A stretch of DNA of 64,000 bases from Sphingomonas oleivorans (GCF_003050615.1 NZ_NWBU01000004.1:992001-1056000), one strand, 5' to 3'. Shown: positions 1 through 11,725, counted from the stretch's first letter. The notes: a model not told the origin generated them from the sequence alone. Numbers and translations are program-made.

Positions 1-1
1 T

Positions 2-1141
2 AAGCTGCTGTCGGTCGATCTCGCCAAGCTGCGCGATACTTTCTATCCGGGCGGCAAGGCCGTTACGGGCACCTTCGTCCGGCCGCTGCCGGGCTTCGGC
101 GCGCAGCAATCCTACGGCATCGGCGAAAAGACATTCAACGCTTATGCCCAGGCCGAATTCAAGCTCGATGGCTTCCAGCTCATCTCGGGCGTGCGCTATG
201 TCCGCACCAAGCAGACATCGAGTGGCAATCAGGTGGCGAACCTCTTCCTGCCGACCGAGGTCATCACGCCCATTTCCAAGAGCAAGACCTATTCGGCCTT
301 CCTGCCGAGCCTCACCGCCCGCTATAATCTGACCGACGAACTGGTCCTGCGCGCGGCCTATTCGCGCACGCTCACCCGGCCCAACCTGGCCGATCTCGCG
401 CCGTCCGAGACGGTGGCGGGCATCGATGCCGGCGGCGGCACCGGCACGCGCGGCAATCCCGATCTCGATCCCTATTTCGCCGACAATCTCGATGTCGGGC
501 TCGAATGGTATTTCGCGCCCGAAGGCCTGATCGCCGGCAATGCCTTCTACAAGGATATCAAGGGCTTCATCGATACGCGCACCTTCACCCAAGCGCGCAC
601 CTTCCCGCGCCAGTCGGATGGCGTGCTCGTCACCGGGCCGATCGTCTTCACCGAGCCGGTCAACGGCGTGTCGGCGAAGATCAAGGGCTTCGAGCTTGCC
701 GCCCAGTCGCGCTTGTCCTTCCTGCCGGGACCGTTCAGCAATCTGGGCGTGATCCTCAACTATACCTATACCGACAGCTCGGCCGATTTCTCGGTCGCCA
801 ATGACGTGCGCAGCCGCGGCCTGCCCGGTCTTTCGAAGAACAGCTTCAACGCCGTCGCTTATTATGACGATGGCCGTTTCGATGCGCGGCTCGCTTATGC
901 CTGGCGTGACCGCTATCTGGCGCAATTCTCGGACGATTTCGGCATTCCGCGCTTCACCGACACGTTCGGCCAGCTCGATTTCAGCGCGAGCTACAACATC
1001 ACCGACAATCTGACCGCGCAGGTTCAGGGGCTGAACCTGACCAAGGAACAGACGATCAACCAGTCGTCGGGCCGATATCTGCCCTATGGCGTCGCCGAGC
1101 TTGATCGCCGCTTCCTCTTCGGCTTGCGCCTGACCTACTGA
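2..1141 (+). CDS. TonB-dependent receptor, C-terminal part (5' end outside window)
   Basis: The frame is open from the window edge to a TGA at 1139-1141, giving about 379 residues of an outer-membrane beta-barrel. The segment reads as alternating amphipathic strands with aromatic girdles. It contains the RAAYSRTLTRPN-type motif typical of TonB-dependent receptors and ends in a strand closing with the aromatic residue Tyr (FGLRLTY), the usual signal for barrel assembly by BAM. The plug domain and TonB box lie upstream of the window. The substrate cannot be read from this part. The downstream symporter, ROK regulator and glycosidase suggest an oligosaccharide, which is inference. A strong terminator follows 28 bases after the stop. 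Confidence 0.9.
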   Translation, partial: KLLSVDLAKLRDTFYPGGKAVTGTFVRPLPGFGAQQSYGIGEKTFNAYAQAEFKLDGFQLISGVRYVRTKQTSSGNQVANLFLPTEVITPISKSKTYSAFLPSLTARYNLTDELVLRAAYSRTLTRPNLADLAPSETVAGIDAGGGTGTRGNPDLDPYFADNLDVGLEWYFAPEGLIAGNAFYKDIKGFIDTRTFTQARTFPRQSDGVLVTGPIVFTEPVNGVSAKIKGFELAAQSRLSFLPGPFSNLGVILNYTYTDSSADFSVANDVRSRGLPGLSKNSFNAVAYYDDGRFDARLAYAWRDRYLAQFSDDFGIPRFTDTFGQLDFSASYNITDNLTAQVQGLNLTKEQTINQSSGRYLPYGVAELDRRFLFGLRLTY

Positions 1142-1169
1142 TCCCCTCGACCATCACCTTCCGACTTTC

Positions 1170-1201
1170 GCCGGCCCGGGCATGCCCGGGCCGGCATTTT
1201 T
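1170..1201 (+). terminator. Rho-independent terminator after the TonB receptor
   Basis: A perfect 12-bp GC-only stem (1170-1181 with 1184-1195, two-base centre) is followed by A and five T. It lies 28 bases after the receptor stop codon. Confidence 0.88.
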
Positions 1202-1307
1202 GTGTCGGCTACACAATCTTTCACCGTCATGTCATCGTCACCGCATGGGGCTATGGCCGCGCGCGATTGCCGGCTAACATCGCCGGGCATGGGCGAATGG
1301 AGGTGCC

Positions 1308-3164
1308 GTGGGGGCCGGCATGACGGTGCTGGATTGGCTGGTCGCGGGGGGCGTACTGGCGCTGACGCTGGCGGTCGGCGTGCCGCGCGCGCGGCGCGCA
1401 CGTGGCCTGGACGAGCGGTTCGCGGCGGGCCGGAAGCTTCCCTGGCATTTGCTGGGCGGGTCGATGGCGGCCAGCTCTTTTTCGGCCGATACGCCGCTGC
1501 TCGTCGCGGGCGCGGTCTATCTGGACGGGCTGGCAGGCAACTGGTTCTGGTGGGCCAGCGCGCCGGGCATTCTCGCCACGCTGTTCTTCTTCGCGCGGTC
1601 CTGGCGCAAGTCGGGCGTGCTGACCGAGATTGAGATCATCCGGCTGCGCTATGGCGAGACGAGGCTCGCCACCGGCTTTCGCGTCGTCAAGGCGCTGCTC
1701 GAGGGGCTGGTCGTCAATGCGCTGGTGATGGCGTCGATCAGCTATGCGCTCGCCCTGCTCGGCCAATCGCTGCTGGACCGGGCGGCCGAAGCCGGCGTCA
1801 TGGCTGCTTCCGTCCCGGCATTGCCGCTCGTCATGATCCTTTTCGCCGCGACCGCGCTTTATACGGCGATCGCCGGCTTTCGCGGCTTGGTAAAGGCCGA
1901 TGCGCTGCAATTCGGCTTCGCCGTGATCGCCAGTTTCCTCCTCGCTTGCTTTGCGCTGGCGCCCCTGCCTGATGGTTTGGCGACGCTCGGGACGCTCCAT
2001 GCGCCGCGCGGCGGGACGCCCCTATTCGATGCATGGCCGCAGTTCGAAATGCCGCTGCTGCTGCTCGTCGGGCTTGGCTGGTGGCATAGCGCGCCCGGCA
2101 ATGGCATGCTCGTGCAGCGCATGGTCGCCGCGCGCAGCGATGGCGATGCCACGCTCACCGTGCTGTGGTTCGCGCTGCTGCACTATCTGGTCCGGCCCTG
2201 GCCCTGGTATCTCGTCGGCGCGGCCGCGCTTCTCTATTTCCCCGCGCTCGATCGGGCGGAAATGGCGTTTCCGATGATGGCGGCGCGGCTGCTGCCGCCC
2301 GGCGCGCTGGGATTGCTCGGCATCGGCCTGCTGCTCGCCTTTGTGAGCAGCATCAACAGTCGGCTCAATTTCGGCGCGTCCTTCATCGTCAATGATGTCC
2401 ATCGCGTGCTCCGCCCCCATACCGATGTCGCCGGCGATCGGCGCATCGAGCAGGCGGCATTGTTCCTTCTCACGCTCGTCACGCTGGTTATCGCGTTCAG
2501 CGGCGTGCTGGGCGGGATCCGCGCGCTCTATCATTATCTGATGGTGATCGCGGCAGGCACCGCCTTCGTGTCGATCGTGCGCTGGTATTGGTGGCGGGTG
2601 ACGATCGTCAGCGAGATCGCCTCACTCGCCAGCGCCATTCTCGTCGGCAATCTGCTCGCGCTTGTCGGTGACATTGCCGATCCGGCGAGCTTCGCCTGGA
2701 TGCTCGGCGCCAATCTGGTCGCGGGCGCCGCGGTCACGATCGTGACCGCCATCCTCGGCAGCCGCGCTGGTCCCCTGCCCGATGCGATCGCCTTTCACCG
2801 GCGCACCGGCGTGGGCGGTCCCGGCTGGCGCCGTCTGGCGGCGGACGGCGGCGCGCCCGAGGAGGGAAGCTGCCTTCGCCACGCCATTCTGCTATGGCTA
2901 TTGGCCAATATCCTCCTCTTCGCCGCCATGCTGGGCACTGCTGCCTTCTTCGCGGGGGACGTAGCGCGCTTGCTTGCCTGTCTCGCCGCCTTTGCCGGCG
3001 CGGCCGCCTTTCTCTATCGCAAGCGACGGCTGCTGCAGCGCGTGCTCGGGCTCGACCCAGCCGATGCAATGATGGACGTCAGGCGCGATCCGGCTCGAAA
3101 AAGCGGGCGATGGGGAGTGCGACGGCTCCATATTCCAGGCATTCCGATCCTGGATCGACGATGA
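1308..3164 (+). CDS. SSS-family sodium:solute symporter
   Basis: This 618-residue multi-pass inner-membrane protein resembles the solute:sodium symporter family (PutP/SGLT type). It has about 13 hydrophobic segments. The first helix is followed by a basic loop and the motif GRKLPWHLLGGSMAASSFSADT, which matches the conserved TM2 region where these carriers bind sodium and substrate. The start is GTG at 1308 with GGAGG 4 bases upstream; ATG at 1320 is an alternative that removes only four residues. The last 86 bases overlap the 3' end of the convergent ROK gene, so the basic C-terminal tail is encoded antisense to that regulator. The likely substrate is a sugar or sugar derivative, inferred only from the neighbours. 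Confidence 0.85.
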   Translation: MGAGMTVLDWLVAGGVLALTLAVGVPRARRARGLDERFAAGRKLPWHLLGGSMAASSFSADTPLLVAGAVYLDGLAGNWFWWASAPGILATLFFFARSWRKSGVLTEIEIIRLRYGETRLATGFRVVKALLEGLVVNALVMASISYALALLGQSLLDRAAEAGVMAASVPALPLVMILFAATALYTAIAGFRGLVKADALQFGFAVIASFLLACFALAPLPDGLATLGTLHAPRGGTPLFDAWPQFEMPLLLLVGLGWWHSAPGNGMLVQRMVAARSDGDATLTVLWFALLHYLVRPWPWYLVGAAALLYFPALDRAEMAFPMMAARLLPPGALGLLGIGLLLAFVSSINSRLNFGASFIVNDVHRVLRPHTDVAGDRRIEQAALFLLTLVTLVIAFSGVLGGIRALYHYLMVIAAGTAFVSIVRWYWWRVTIVSEIASLASAILVGNLLALVGDIADPASFAWMLGANLVAGAAVTIVTAILGSRAGPLPDAIAFHRRTGVGGPGWRRLAADGGAPEEGSCLRHAILLWLLANILLFAAMLGTAAFFAGDVARLLACLAAFAGAAAFLYRKRRLLQRVLGLDPADAMMDVRRDPARKSGRWGVRRLHIPGIPILDRR

Positions 3165-4224
3165 TGCCCGGCCGTGGCGCGGCGATGCCGCCGATCGCGG
3201 GGCCGCCGAGATGGATGCGCTCCGCCAGCGCCGCGCGCACCGCGGGCGAAAGCCGCCCGGCGAAGATGATCGCTTCGGGATCGAGCAGCGCCGTGACGCT
3301 TTCGAGCGCGCGGCCCAGCACGCTGGCCGCGGAATCGAGCCATTGCCGGACCGCCGGATCGCCCGCCTCGACAGCCGCATCGATCGCCTCCGCAGTCGGG
3401 GTGGCGCCCCATGCGAGGCTCAGCCAGTCGCGCAGGCTTTCGGTCGTGGGGCGCACCGCCGCCGGATCGCCCGGCAGCAACACCGCCAGCTCGCCCGCAT
3501 TGCCGAGCCGCCCGCGCAGCAATTGCCCATTGTGGATCACGCCGCCGCCGACGCCGCGCGTCATCAGCACCAGGAAGAAATTGCGATAGGCGGTGCCGAT
3601 GCCGTGGATCGTATGGCCGACGGCCGCGGCCGATCCGTCATTTTCGATGATGACGTCCAGGCCGAAGCGCTCGGCGAAATGGCCCGCGAGGTCCGTCCCG
3701 GCCCAGCCCTGAATATCGTTGCGGCTCATCATCCGCCGCGTTCCAGCCTCGAAGAAGAAACCCGATTGCGATACGCCGAGGCCCAGCAGCTTCGTATTGC
3801 CGGGTAGTTCCTGGAGCATCGCGGCAATCAGTTCCTCGGCCGCGCGCACCGTCGCGGCGGCGGAGAGGAAATCGCCCGAGGCCGTCCGCCGCCGCAGCGG
3901 CGCTTCGGCGATGTCGCCGGCAAGGCAGGTGATCCGGTCATGCTCCAGCACGAGGCCGAGCGACATCAGCCGCCCCGGGGCGAGCGCGAGATCGATCGCA
4001 GGCTGGCCGCGCTGGCCGCTGCGGCGCGCGCCTTCGGCGAGATAGCCCATGTCGAGCAATTCGCGCGTGATGCGCGTCAGCGACTGGGCGGAAAGCTGCG
4101 TCGTCCGCGCAAGCTCGATCCGGCTCGCCATGCCGGCCCGATTGAGTGCCCGCATCACCATGATCTGGCTGGGGTGGAAATCCTGCCGGCCTATCTGCAT
4201 CTGCCGGTCCTTTGTTTCTGTCAT
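3079..4224 (-). CDS. ROK-family transcriptional regulator (NagC/XylR type) with atypical ROK motif
   Basis: This 381-residue protein has an N-terminal winged helix-turn-helix (about residues 20-70, ELARTTQLSAQSLTRITREL) followed by an ROK sugar-kinase-like domain. The ATPase-fold landmarks are visible: IIENDGSAAAVG for the catalytic-Asp region and TRGVGGGVIHNGQLLRGRLG for the glycine-rich signature. The usual zinc motif (EIGH followed by CxCGxxGCxE) is missing; the equivalent region reads GELAVLLPGDPAAVRP, with neither the His nor the Cys. It therefore probably acts as a regulator with altered ligand binding rather than as a kinase. The start at 4224 has AGGAG at good spacing. It is divergent from the phosphodiester glycosidase gene, with a near-palindrome between them. 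Confidence 0.85.
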   Translation of the reverse strand: MTETKDRQMQIGRQDFHPSQIMVMRALNRAGMASRIELARTTQLSAQSLTRITRELLDMGYLAEGARRSGQRGQPAIDLALAPGRLMSLGLVLEHDRITCLAGDIAEAPLRRRTASGDFLSAAATVRAAEELIAAMLQELPGNTKLLGLGVSQSGFFFEAGTRRMMSRNDIQGWAGTDLAGHFAERFGLDVIIENDGSAAAVGHTIHGIGTAYRNFFLVLMTRGVGGGVIHNGQLLRGRLGNAGELAVLLPGDPAAVRPTTESLRDWLSLAWGATPTAEAIDAAVEAGDPAVRQWLDSAASVLGRALESVTALLDPEAIIFAGRLSPAVRAALAERIHLGGPAIGGIAAPRPGIIVDPGSECLEYGAVALPIARFFEPDRA

Positions 4225-4310
4225 GCAATGCTCCTGGCATCACGAGTGCGCCCTAGGCAAGCGACCCGTATCCGCCATCCGAAAAAGAGGAGCATAGCAG
4301 CACACTTGCC

Positions 4311-4333
4311 TTAAATCACGCAACGCGATTAAA
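4311..4333. promoter_or_regulatory. Imperfect palindrome in the ROK/glycosidase divergent promoter region (candidate operator)
   Basis: The arms TTAAATC and GATTAAA flank a CG-rich centre (AATCaCG...CGcGATT), in an AT-rich island of an otherwise GC-rich genome. ROK repressors bind operators with AT-rich arms and a CG step, so this may be the ROK operator. That is an inference from position and symmetry. Confidence 0.45.
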
Positions 4334-4395
4334 GGCGGAGGAGCTTTGCAGCCGGGCGCCGATGTGCCGCGGCGCCATTGACGGGATGATCGTGC

Positions 4396-5982
4396 ATGAG
4401 CCTCGCCTATTTCCGATCCCGTCGGGCGCTGGCGCTTTGTCTCGGCCTTTTCGCCGTTTCGCCCGCTGCGGCAGGCCTGCCCGACACGCCCTTCCCGCTC
4501 GGCCGCGAGGGTCTTGCCGAAACGCGCGTCAGCGAGGCGCTCGCGCCGGGTCTTGCCTATCATCGCATCGCGCGCGGCGCTGTCGATCCACAGGCACGCT
4601 GGACGGTATCCGCGGGAATCGCGCGCACGTCGGCCGAGCGGGAGCAGGCGGCCGCCTGCCTCAAGGCGGCGGGCCTGCCGCCTCGCTATAGCGCCTATCG
4701 CGCGCCCGGCACGCGGCCGCTCCCCTATGACGAATTCTCGGGCGGCAGCTTCGCAAGCGAGGAAGCCGCGCGCACAGCCTTCGCGGCCGTGCCGGCTTCG
4801 CCCTGCCATCTCGCGGCGCGGCATATGGCGAGTCTGCCACAGGATCGCGACGGTCCCTGGCTGCTGCACATTCTCGAAATCCGGCCGACCGTCTTTCGCG
4901 GCCGGCTCGTTTCCGCCTTGGCTCAGGACAAGGTGGCCGGAAAGGAACAAAGCTCCTCCATCGCCCGGCGCCACAAGGCGCTCGCCGCGATCAATGGCGG
5001 CTTCTTCGCGATGAAGGAGGAAGAAGGCATAGCGGGCGAGCCGGCGGGCATCGCGATGGTCGCAGGCCGGATTCACAGCGAGCCGACGCGCGGACGGCCC
5101 TATCTGCTGCTCCGCGACGAACGGCCCGTTGCGGCGCAGATCGTGATGCGCCAGGCATCGCACCCGATCAGGGTGCGTTGGGCCGATGGCAGCAGCAGCC
5201 GGATCGATGGCGTCGATCGCACGCCGGGCATGATCCGCAATTGCGGGCTCGCCGGCGCCCATCCGACCAGCCGGCCCGCGCATGACATGACCTGCACCAA
5301 GGCGGACGAGCTGATTGCGATCACCGACCAGGCAGGCTTCGTCCCGACGCAGGCCAAGGGCTATGCCCTGCTGCTGGGCGCGGATGGGGCGATCCGGCCG
5401 GTCACCGGCACCGCCTCTCCTGCGACCGGCGAAACCCTGCTGATCGCGACGGGCCGCCGCGCTGCGGAGCTGTCCCGCAAGGCGCAGGCCAATCGTTCGG
5501 CGCGGATCGACCTATCCTATCGCGCCATCGCGCCCGGCGTGGAGCCGCAGCGGCTCGATCGCCTCTATGCGGTCAATGGCGCGCCGCTGCTGCTCCGCCA
5601 TGGCCGGGCCGTTCGCCGTGAGAACCGCGAAGGCTGGCCGATGGATCTGAAGATCGACCGGACCGAGGCGACGCATGTCCATGACTGGATCGTCCGCCGC
5701 AATCCCCGGACGGCGGCAGGCATCGCCGCAGACGGCACCATCTATCTGCTGGTAGCCGATGGGCGTCTTTTTGCCGGCGGCGATCCGGAGCCCTCCGTGC
5801 CGAGCGCCGGCCTGACGATCGAGGAGCTGCGCGCGGTGATGCGGCATCTGGGCGCACGCGATGCGATCAATCTCGACGGCGGCGGATCGTCCACGCTCGT
5901 CCTGCGCAGCGCGACCGTCAACCACCCGTCGGACAAGGAAGGCGAGCGCCCGGTGGGCGACGCCATATTGCTGCTCGACTAG
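4396..5982 (+). CDS. Exported phosphodiester glycosidase family protein (NAGPA domain)
   Basis: This 528-residue protein starts with a signal peptide (RRALALCLGLFAVSPAAAG). Residues of about 65-135 look like a small SPOR-like alpha/beta module. The C-terminal two thirds are a NAGPA/DUF2233 phosphodiester glycosidase domain, marked by AAINGGFFAM near residue 200 and the signature DAINLDGGGSSTLVL near the C-terminus. The family cleaves sugars linked through phosphodiesters; the mammalian member uncovers GlcNAc-1-phosphodiesters. The real substrate here is unknown. Its place next to a ROK regulator, an SSS symporter and a TonB receptor suggests a role in scavenging a glycan. It ends about 95 bases before the tail of gyrB, which is convergent with it. 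Confidence 0.82.
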   Translation: MSLAYFRSRRALALCLGLFAVSPAAAGLPDTPFPLGREGLAETRVSEALAPGLAYHRIARGAVDPQARWTVSAGIARTSAEREQAAACLKAAGLPPRYSAYRAPGTRPLPYDEFSGGSFASEEAARTAFAAVPASPCHLAARHMASLPQDRDGPWLLHILEIRPTVFRGRLVSALAQDKVAGKEQSSSIARRHKALAAINGGFFAMKEEEGIAGEPAGIAMVAGRIHSEPTRGRPYLLLRDERPVAAQIVMRQASHPIRVRWADGSSSRIDGVDRTPGMIRNCGLAGAHPTSRPAHDMTCTKADELIAITDQAGFVPTQAKGYALLLGADGAIRPVTGTASPATGETLLIATGRRAAELSRKAQANRSARIDLSYRAIAPGVEPQRLDRLYAVNGAPLLLRHGRAVRRENREGWPMDLKIDRTEATHVHDWIVRRNPRTAAGIAADGTIYLLVADGRLFAGGDPEPSVPSAGLTIEELRAVMRHLGARDAINLDGGGSSTLVLRSATVNHPSDKEGERPVGDAILLLD

Positions 5983-6008
5983 ACTAGTCCGTCGGACCGA
6001 ATCGCCGC

Positions 6009-6050
6009 GCTCAGGCTGAGCCTGTCGAAGCCTGTGTCGAGCCTGGCGGA
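6009..6050. repeat. Dispersed extragenic palindrome between convergent genes
   Basis: The stretch GCTCAGGCTGAGC is palindromic and continues into GCTGAGCCTGTCGAAG and a second degenerate copy (CCTGTGTCGAGCCTGG). The reverse complement CTTCGACAGGCTCAGC is a widespread extragenic motif in sphingomonads and other proteobacteria, as I recall it. No gene covers it. Confidence 0.55.
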
Positions 6051-6078
6051 AGTGCGTCAGCGCCCCTCCGCCGGCCCG

Positions 6079-8622
<2,544 letters not shown>

Positions 8623-9717
8623 TCAGCCGGGATGGACCGTCCCATCCGCTACGGCGAGCCAGCTCGTCCCCTCGCCCAGCGCGTCGAACAGCGCCCGTTC
8701 CGTTCCCGTCATCCATACCTGCCCGCCGGCGGCCGCGAGCCGGGCGAACAGCGCCTCGCGCCGCAGCGGATCGAGATGCGCCGCCACCTCGTCGAGCAGC
8801 AGCACCGGCCGGCTGCCTCGATCCTCCGCCACCAGATCGGCATGGGCGAGCACGACGCCCAGCAGCAGCGCCTTCTGCTCGCCCGTCGAGCAGCGTTCGG
8901 CCGGCTGGTCCTTGTCGAGATGGGTGACGGCAAGGTCGCTGCGATGCGGCCCCACCAGCGTGCGCCCCGCCGCCGCGTCGCGCCCGCGGGACTGCCTGAG
9001 CTCGGCGGCGAGCGCGCGCTCGGCCTCCTCCCCTGGCCGCCAGCCTTCGAGCGCGAGGCCCGCCCGCGCGAACGGCCCTTGCGGTTGCGCCTCCAGCCGC
9101 ATCGCCAGCGCCTTCACTGTGCGCTGGCGCGCCTCCGCCACGGCTGCGCCATGCTCGGCCATGCCCGCTTCCAGCGCCGTCAACCAGGCTGCGTCCGCCC
9201 CTTCCGGCTCGGCGAGCAGCTTGTTGCGCGCGCGCATCGCCGCCTCATAGCGCGCGGCATGGACGGCATGGCCGGGCTCGCGCGCCAGCACCAGCCGGTC
9301 GAGAAAGCGCCGCCGCCCGCTCGCTCCCTCGACGAACAGCCGGTCCATCGCCGGCGTCAGCCATAGGATCGAAAGCCATTCGCCGAGCGCCGCCGCCGTC
9401 GCCGCGGCGCCGTTGATGCGCACTTGCCGCCGTTCGGGCGCGGTCGGAAGCGTGCCCGTGCCGATCTCCACCTCGCCGCCCGGCGCCGTCACCCGCGCCG
9501 CGACCGCGAAGCCCCCCGGCCCGTCGCTCCGCGCCATCTGCGACAGCGCCGCCTGTCTCAGCCCCCGCCCTGCGGTGAGCAGCGAGACCGCTTCGAGCAC
9601 ATTGGTCTTGCCCGCCCCATTTTCGCCGGTGAGCACGACGAAGCCCGCGCCAGCGGCTATCGCGGCGTCACGGTAGGAGCGGAAGTCGGTCAGCGAAAGG
9701 CGCGAGACGGCGGTCAT
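8623..9717 (-). CDS. recF: DNA replication and repair protein RecF
   Basis: This 364-residue SMC-like ATPase loads RecA at single-strand gaps with RecO and RecR. The Walker A motif [13 protein letters not shown] lies near residue 30. The ABC-type signature is represented by [11 protein letters not shown] and Walker B by [12 protein letters not shown]. The N-terminus ([12 protein letters not shown]) is characteristic of RecF. It lies 35 bases after dnaN, and a perfect inverted repeat fills most of that gap, just before the recF start. Confidence 0.96.
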   Translation of the reverse strand: MTAVSRLSLTDFRSYRDAAIAAGAGFVVLTGENGAGKTNVLEAVSLLTAGRGLRQAALSQMARSDGPGGFAVAARVTAPGGEVEIGTGTLPTAPERRQVRINGAAATAAALGEWLSILWLTPAMDRLFVEGASGRRRFLDRLVLAREPGHAVHAARYEAAMRARNKLLAEPEGADAAWLTALEAGMAEHGAAVAEARQRTVKALAMRLEAQPQGPFARAGLALEGWRPGEEAERALAAELRQSRGRDAAAGRTLVGPHRSDLAVTHLDKDQPAERCSTGEQKALLLGVVLAHADLVAEDRGSRPVLLLDEVAAHLDPLRREALFARLAAAGGQVWMTGTERALFDALGEGTSWLAVADGTVHPG

Positions 9718-9722
9718 GAAAC

Positions 9723-9747
9723 CCGATCAAAGCATCACTTTGATCGG
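9723..9747. repeat. Perfect inverted repeat between dnaN and recF
   Basis: CCGATCAAAG at 9723-9732 pairs exactly with CTTTGATCGG at 9738-9747 around a 5-base loop. On the coding (minus) strand the hairpin lies after the dnaN stop and ends 5 bases before the recF ATG. No T-run follows, so it is not a classic terminator. It could affect recF translation or RNA stability, which is inference. Confidence 0.75.
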
Positions 9748-9752
9748 ATCGA

Positions 9753-10865
9753 CTATACCCGCATCGGCATCAGCACATAGAGCGCCGGCGCCGTGTCATT
9801 CTCGCGGATCAGCGTCGGCGCGGCCGCGTCGGCGAGATGGACCTCTACCGTGTCGCCTTCGATCTGGCCGAGAATGTCGAGCAGATAGCGTGCGTTGAAG
9901 CCGATCTCGAAATTCGGTGCAGTATATTCGCCCGGTACCTCTTCCGCCGCCGTGCCATTTTCGGGCGAGGTCACCGAAAGCGTGATCTTGTCGCGCTCCA
10001 GCGCCATCTTCACCGCGCGGGTCTTCTCGCTGGCGATGGTCGCGACGCGGTCGACGCCCTCCTCGAAGCTGCGCGGATCGATGCGCAGCAGCTTGTCGTT
10101 CGCGGTCGGGATCACGCGCGAATAATCGGGGAAGGTGCCGTCGATCAGCTTGGAGGTGAGGATCGCGCTGCCCAGGCCGAAGCGTACCTTGGTGGAAGAA
10201 AGCGACACTTCGACCGAACCGTCCACCTCGTCGAGCAGCTTGCGCAGCTCGCCCACGCATTTGCGCGGCACGATCACGTCCGGCATGCCCGCGGCCCCAT
10301 CGGGCCTCGGCACGGTGACGCGCGCGAGGCGATGGCCGTCGGTCGCCGCCGCCTTCAGCACCGGCTGCGAATCGTCCGACACGTGCAGGAAGATGCCGTT
10401 CAGATAATAGCGCGTCTCCTCGGTCGAGATGGCGAAGCGCGTCTTGTCGATGATCTGCTTGAGCGTCTCGGACGGAAGCTCGAACTTGGTCGGCAGCTCG
10501 CCCTCGGCGATCACCGGGAAATCGTCGCGCGGCAGCGTGGCGAGGTTGAAGCGGGCGCGGCCCGCCACCACCAGCATCTTGCCCTCGGCCGCGGTAAGCT
10601 GGACCTGGCTGCCCTCGGGCAGCTTGCGCGCAATGTCGAACAAAGTGTGCGCGGAAACGGTGGTGGCGCCCGGCGTGTCGACCGCCGCCTCGACCGTCTC
10701 GACGATCTGCAGATCAAGGTCGGTCGCCATCAGCTTCAGCCTGCCATCGGCCGAAGCTTCGATCAGCACATTGGACAGGATGGGGATGGTGTTGCGCCGT
10801 TCGACCACGGATTGGACATGGCTCAGGCTCTTCAGCAGGGTCGCCCGTTCGATCGTCGCCTTCAT
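9753..10865 (-). CDS. dnaN: DNA polymerase III beta subunit (sliding clamp)
   Basis: This 370-residue protein forms the dimeric ring clamp that tethers polymerase III to DNA. The three tandem clamp domains are recognisable. The protein starts MKATIERATLLKSLSHVQSVVERRNTIPILSNVL and ends with the family-typical LYVLMPMRV. It begins the dnaN-recF-gyrB series. dnaA is not next to it, which is common in alphaproteobacteria. The upstream neighbour, an outer-membrane protein on the same strand, is separated by a terminator. Confidence 0.97.
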   Translation of the reverse strand: MKATIERATLLKSLSHVQSVVERRNTIPILSNVLIEASADGRLKLMATDLDLQIVETVEAAVDTPGATTVSAHTLFDIARKLPEGSQVQLTAAEGKMLVVAGRARFNLATLPRDDFPVIAEGELPTKFELPSETLKQIIDKTRFAISTEETRYYLNGIFLHVSDDSQPVLKAAATDGHRLARVTVPRPDGAAGMPDVIVPRKCVGELRKLLDEVDGSVEVSLSSTKVRFGLGSAILTSKLIDGTFPDYSRVIPTANDKLLRIDPRSFEEGVDRVATIASEKTRAVKMALERDKITLSVTSPENGTAAEEVPGEYTAPNFEIGFNARYLLDILGQIEGDTVEVHLADAAAPTLIRENDTAPALYVLMPMRV

Positions 10866-10944
10866 ATTCTGTCCCGAAATGCCTGATTTAGGATGTGGGC
10901 AGCGTTATAGCGCGGCTTTGGCCTCGGGGAAGGGCGCACATGAA

Positions 10945-10974
10945 AAAGGCCGGGGAGTCGTCTCCCCGGCCTTT
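10945..10974 (-). terminator. Rho-independent terminator of the outer-membrane protein gene
   Basis: A perfect 13-bp stem (10945-10957 with 10962-10974) has a 4-base loop and is followed on the minus strand by a run of five T including the stem end. It lies between the barrel-protein stop at 11015 and dnaN. Confidence 0.88.
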
Positions 10975-11014
10975 CCCTTTCGCGGATTTCTGAGGCGCGC
11001 TCGGCCCAGAAGGA

Positions 11015-11590
11015 TCAGAAGCGGAAGCCGAAGCCCGCAAGCGCCTGGTGGCGCTCGACGCCCTGCTCATAGTTGGAATAGCGATATTCGGCCTTGAGGA
11101 AGCTGTTCGGGCCCACCGCATGCTCGACACCCGCGCCGACGCGCACGCCATCGAGATTGGTGCTGTCCACCACCGTGCTGTCAGCACCTGCATCGCTGGT
11201 CAGCTTGTAGCGGCCATTGGTGTAGCCGGCCTTGGCATAGAGCAGCGTGCTTCCGCCCACGACCGTGCCGACGCGGCCGCCGGCATAGATGTCGCGGCCG
11301 GCCTTGGCGCACAGGCGCGGATCCGTCGAGGTGGCGGCGCCGACGCATTCCTTGGCCGAGGAATCGTTCAGTTCGGTTTCGACGCCGACGATGGCCGGGC
11401 CGGCCTGGACGTCATAGCCCGCGCCGATGCCATAGAGCGCGCCATCGTCATGCCCACCTGCCTGGGTGCGATCCCAGCCGACAATGCCTTCGACGCGGGG
11501 GCCCGTGAAGGGGGCCGCGGCTTCCTGCGCGAGCGCGGGGGTGGCGACGGCGGCGCTGGCGAGCAGCGCGAGATAAGCAAAGCTACGCAT
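11015..11590 (-). CDS. Outer-membrane beta-barrel protein (Omp25/OmpA-like porin family)
   Basis: This 191-residue protein has a signal peptide (AYLALLASAAVATPALAQ) followed by an eight-strand-type barrel pattern. Examples are VEGIVGWDR, YGIGAGYDVQAGP and FLKAEYRYSNYEQG. It ends in GFGFRF, with the C-terminal Phe recognised by the BAM complex. Two Cys in the middle (around KECVGAAT and RLCAKAG) may form a surface-loop disulphide. ATG at 11590 was chosen over TTG at 11596 because GGAG lies 8 bases upstream. The exact role is unknown; related proteins are structural or adhesion-related in alphaproteobacteria. Confidence 0.85.
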   Translation of the reverse strand: MRSFAYLALLASAAVATPALAQEAAAPFTGPRVEGIVGWDRTQAGGHDDGALYGIGAGYDVQAGPAIVGVETELNDSSAKECVGAATSTDPRLCAKAGRDIYAGGRVGTVVGGSTLLYAKAGYTNGRYKLTSDAGADSTVVDSTNLDGVRVGAGVEHAVGPNSFLKAEYRYSNYEQGVERHQALAGFGFRF

Positions 11591-11725
11591 GATCAAACTC
11601 CATCATGTGAACCCGTCGTGCGGGGTCGGTGCCGTCTAGCGCATGTTGCGCCTGTCAGTTGCATGAACGGCAGATAAACCTTTCTTTCTGTTGCATTTGT
11701 GCCACAAGTCGATCATGGCCCATCC

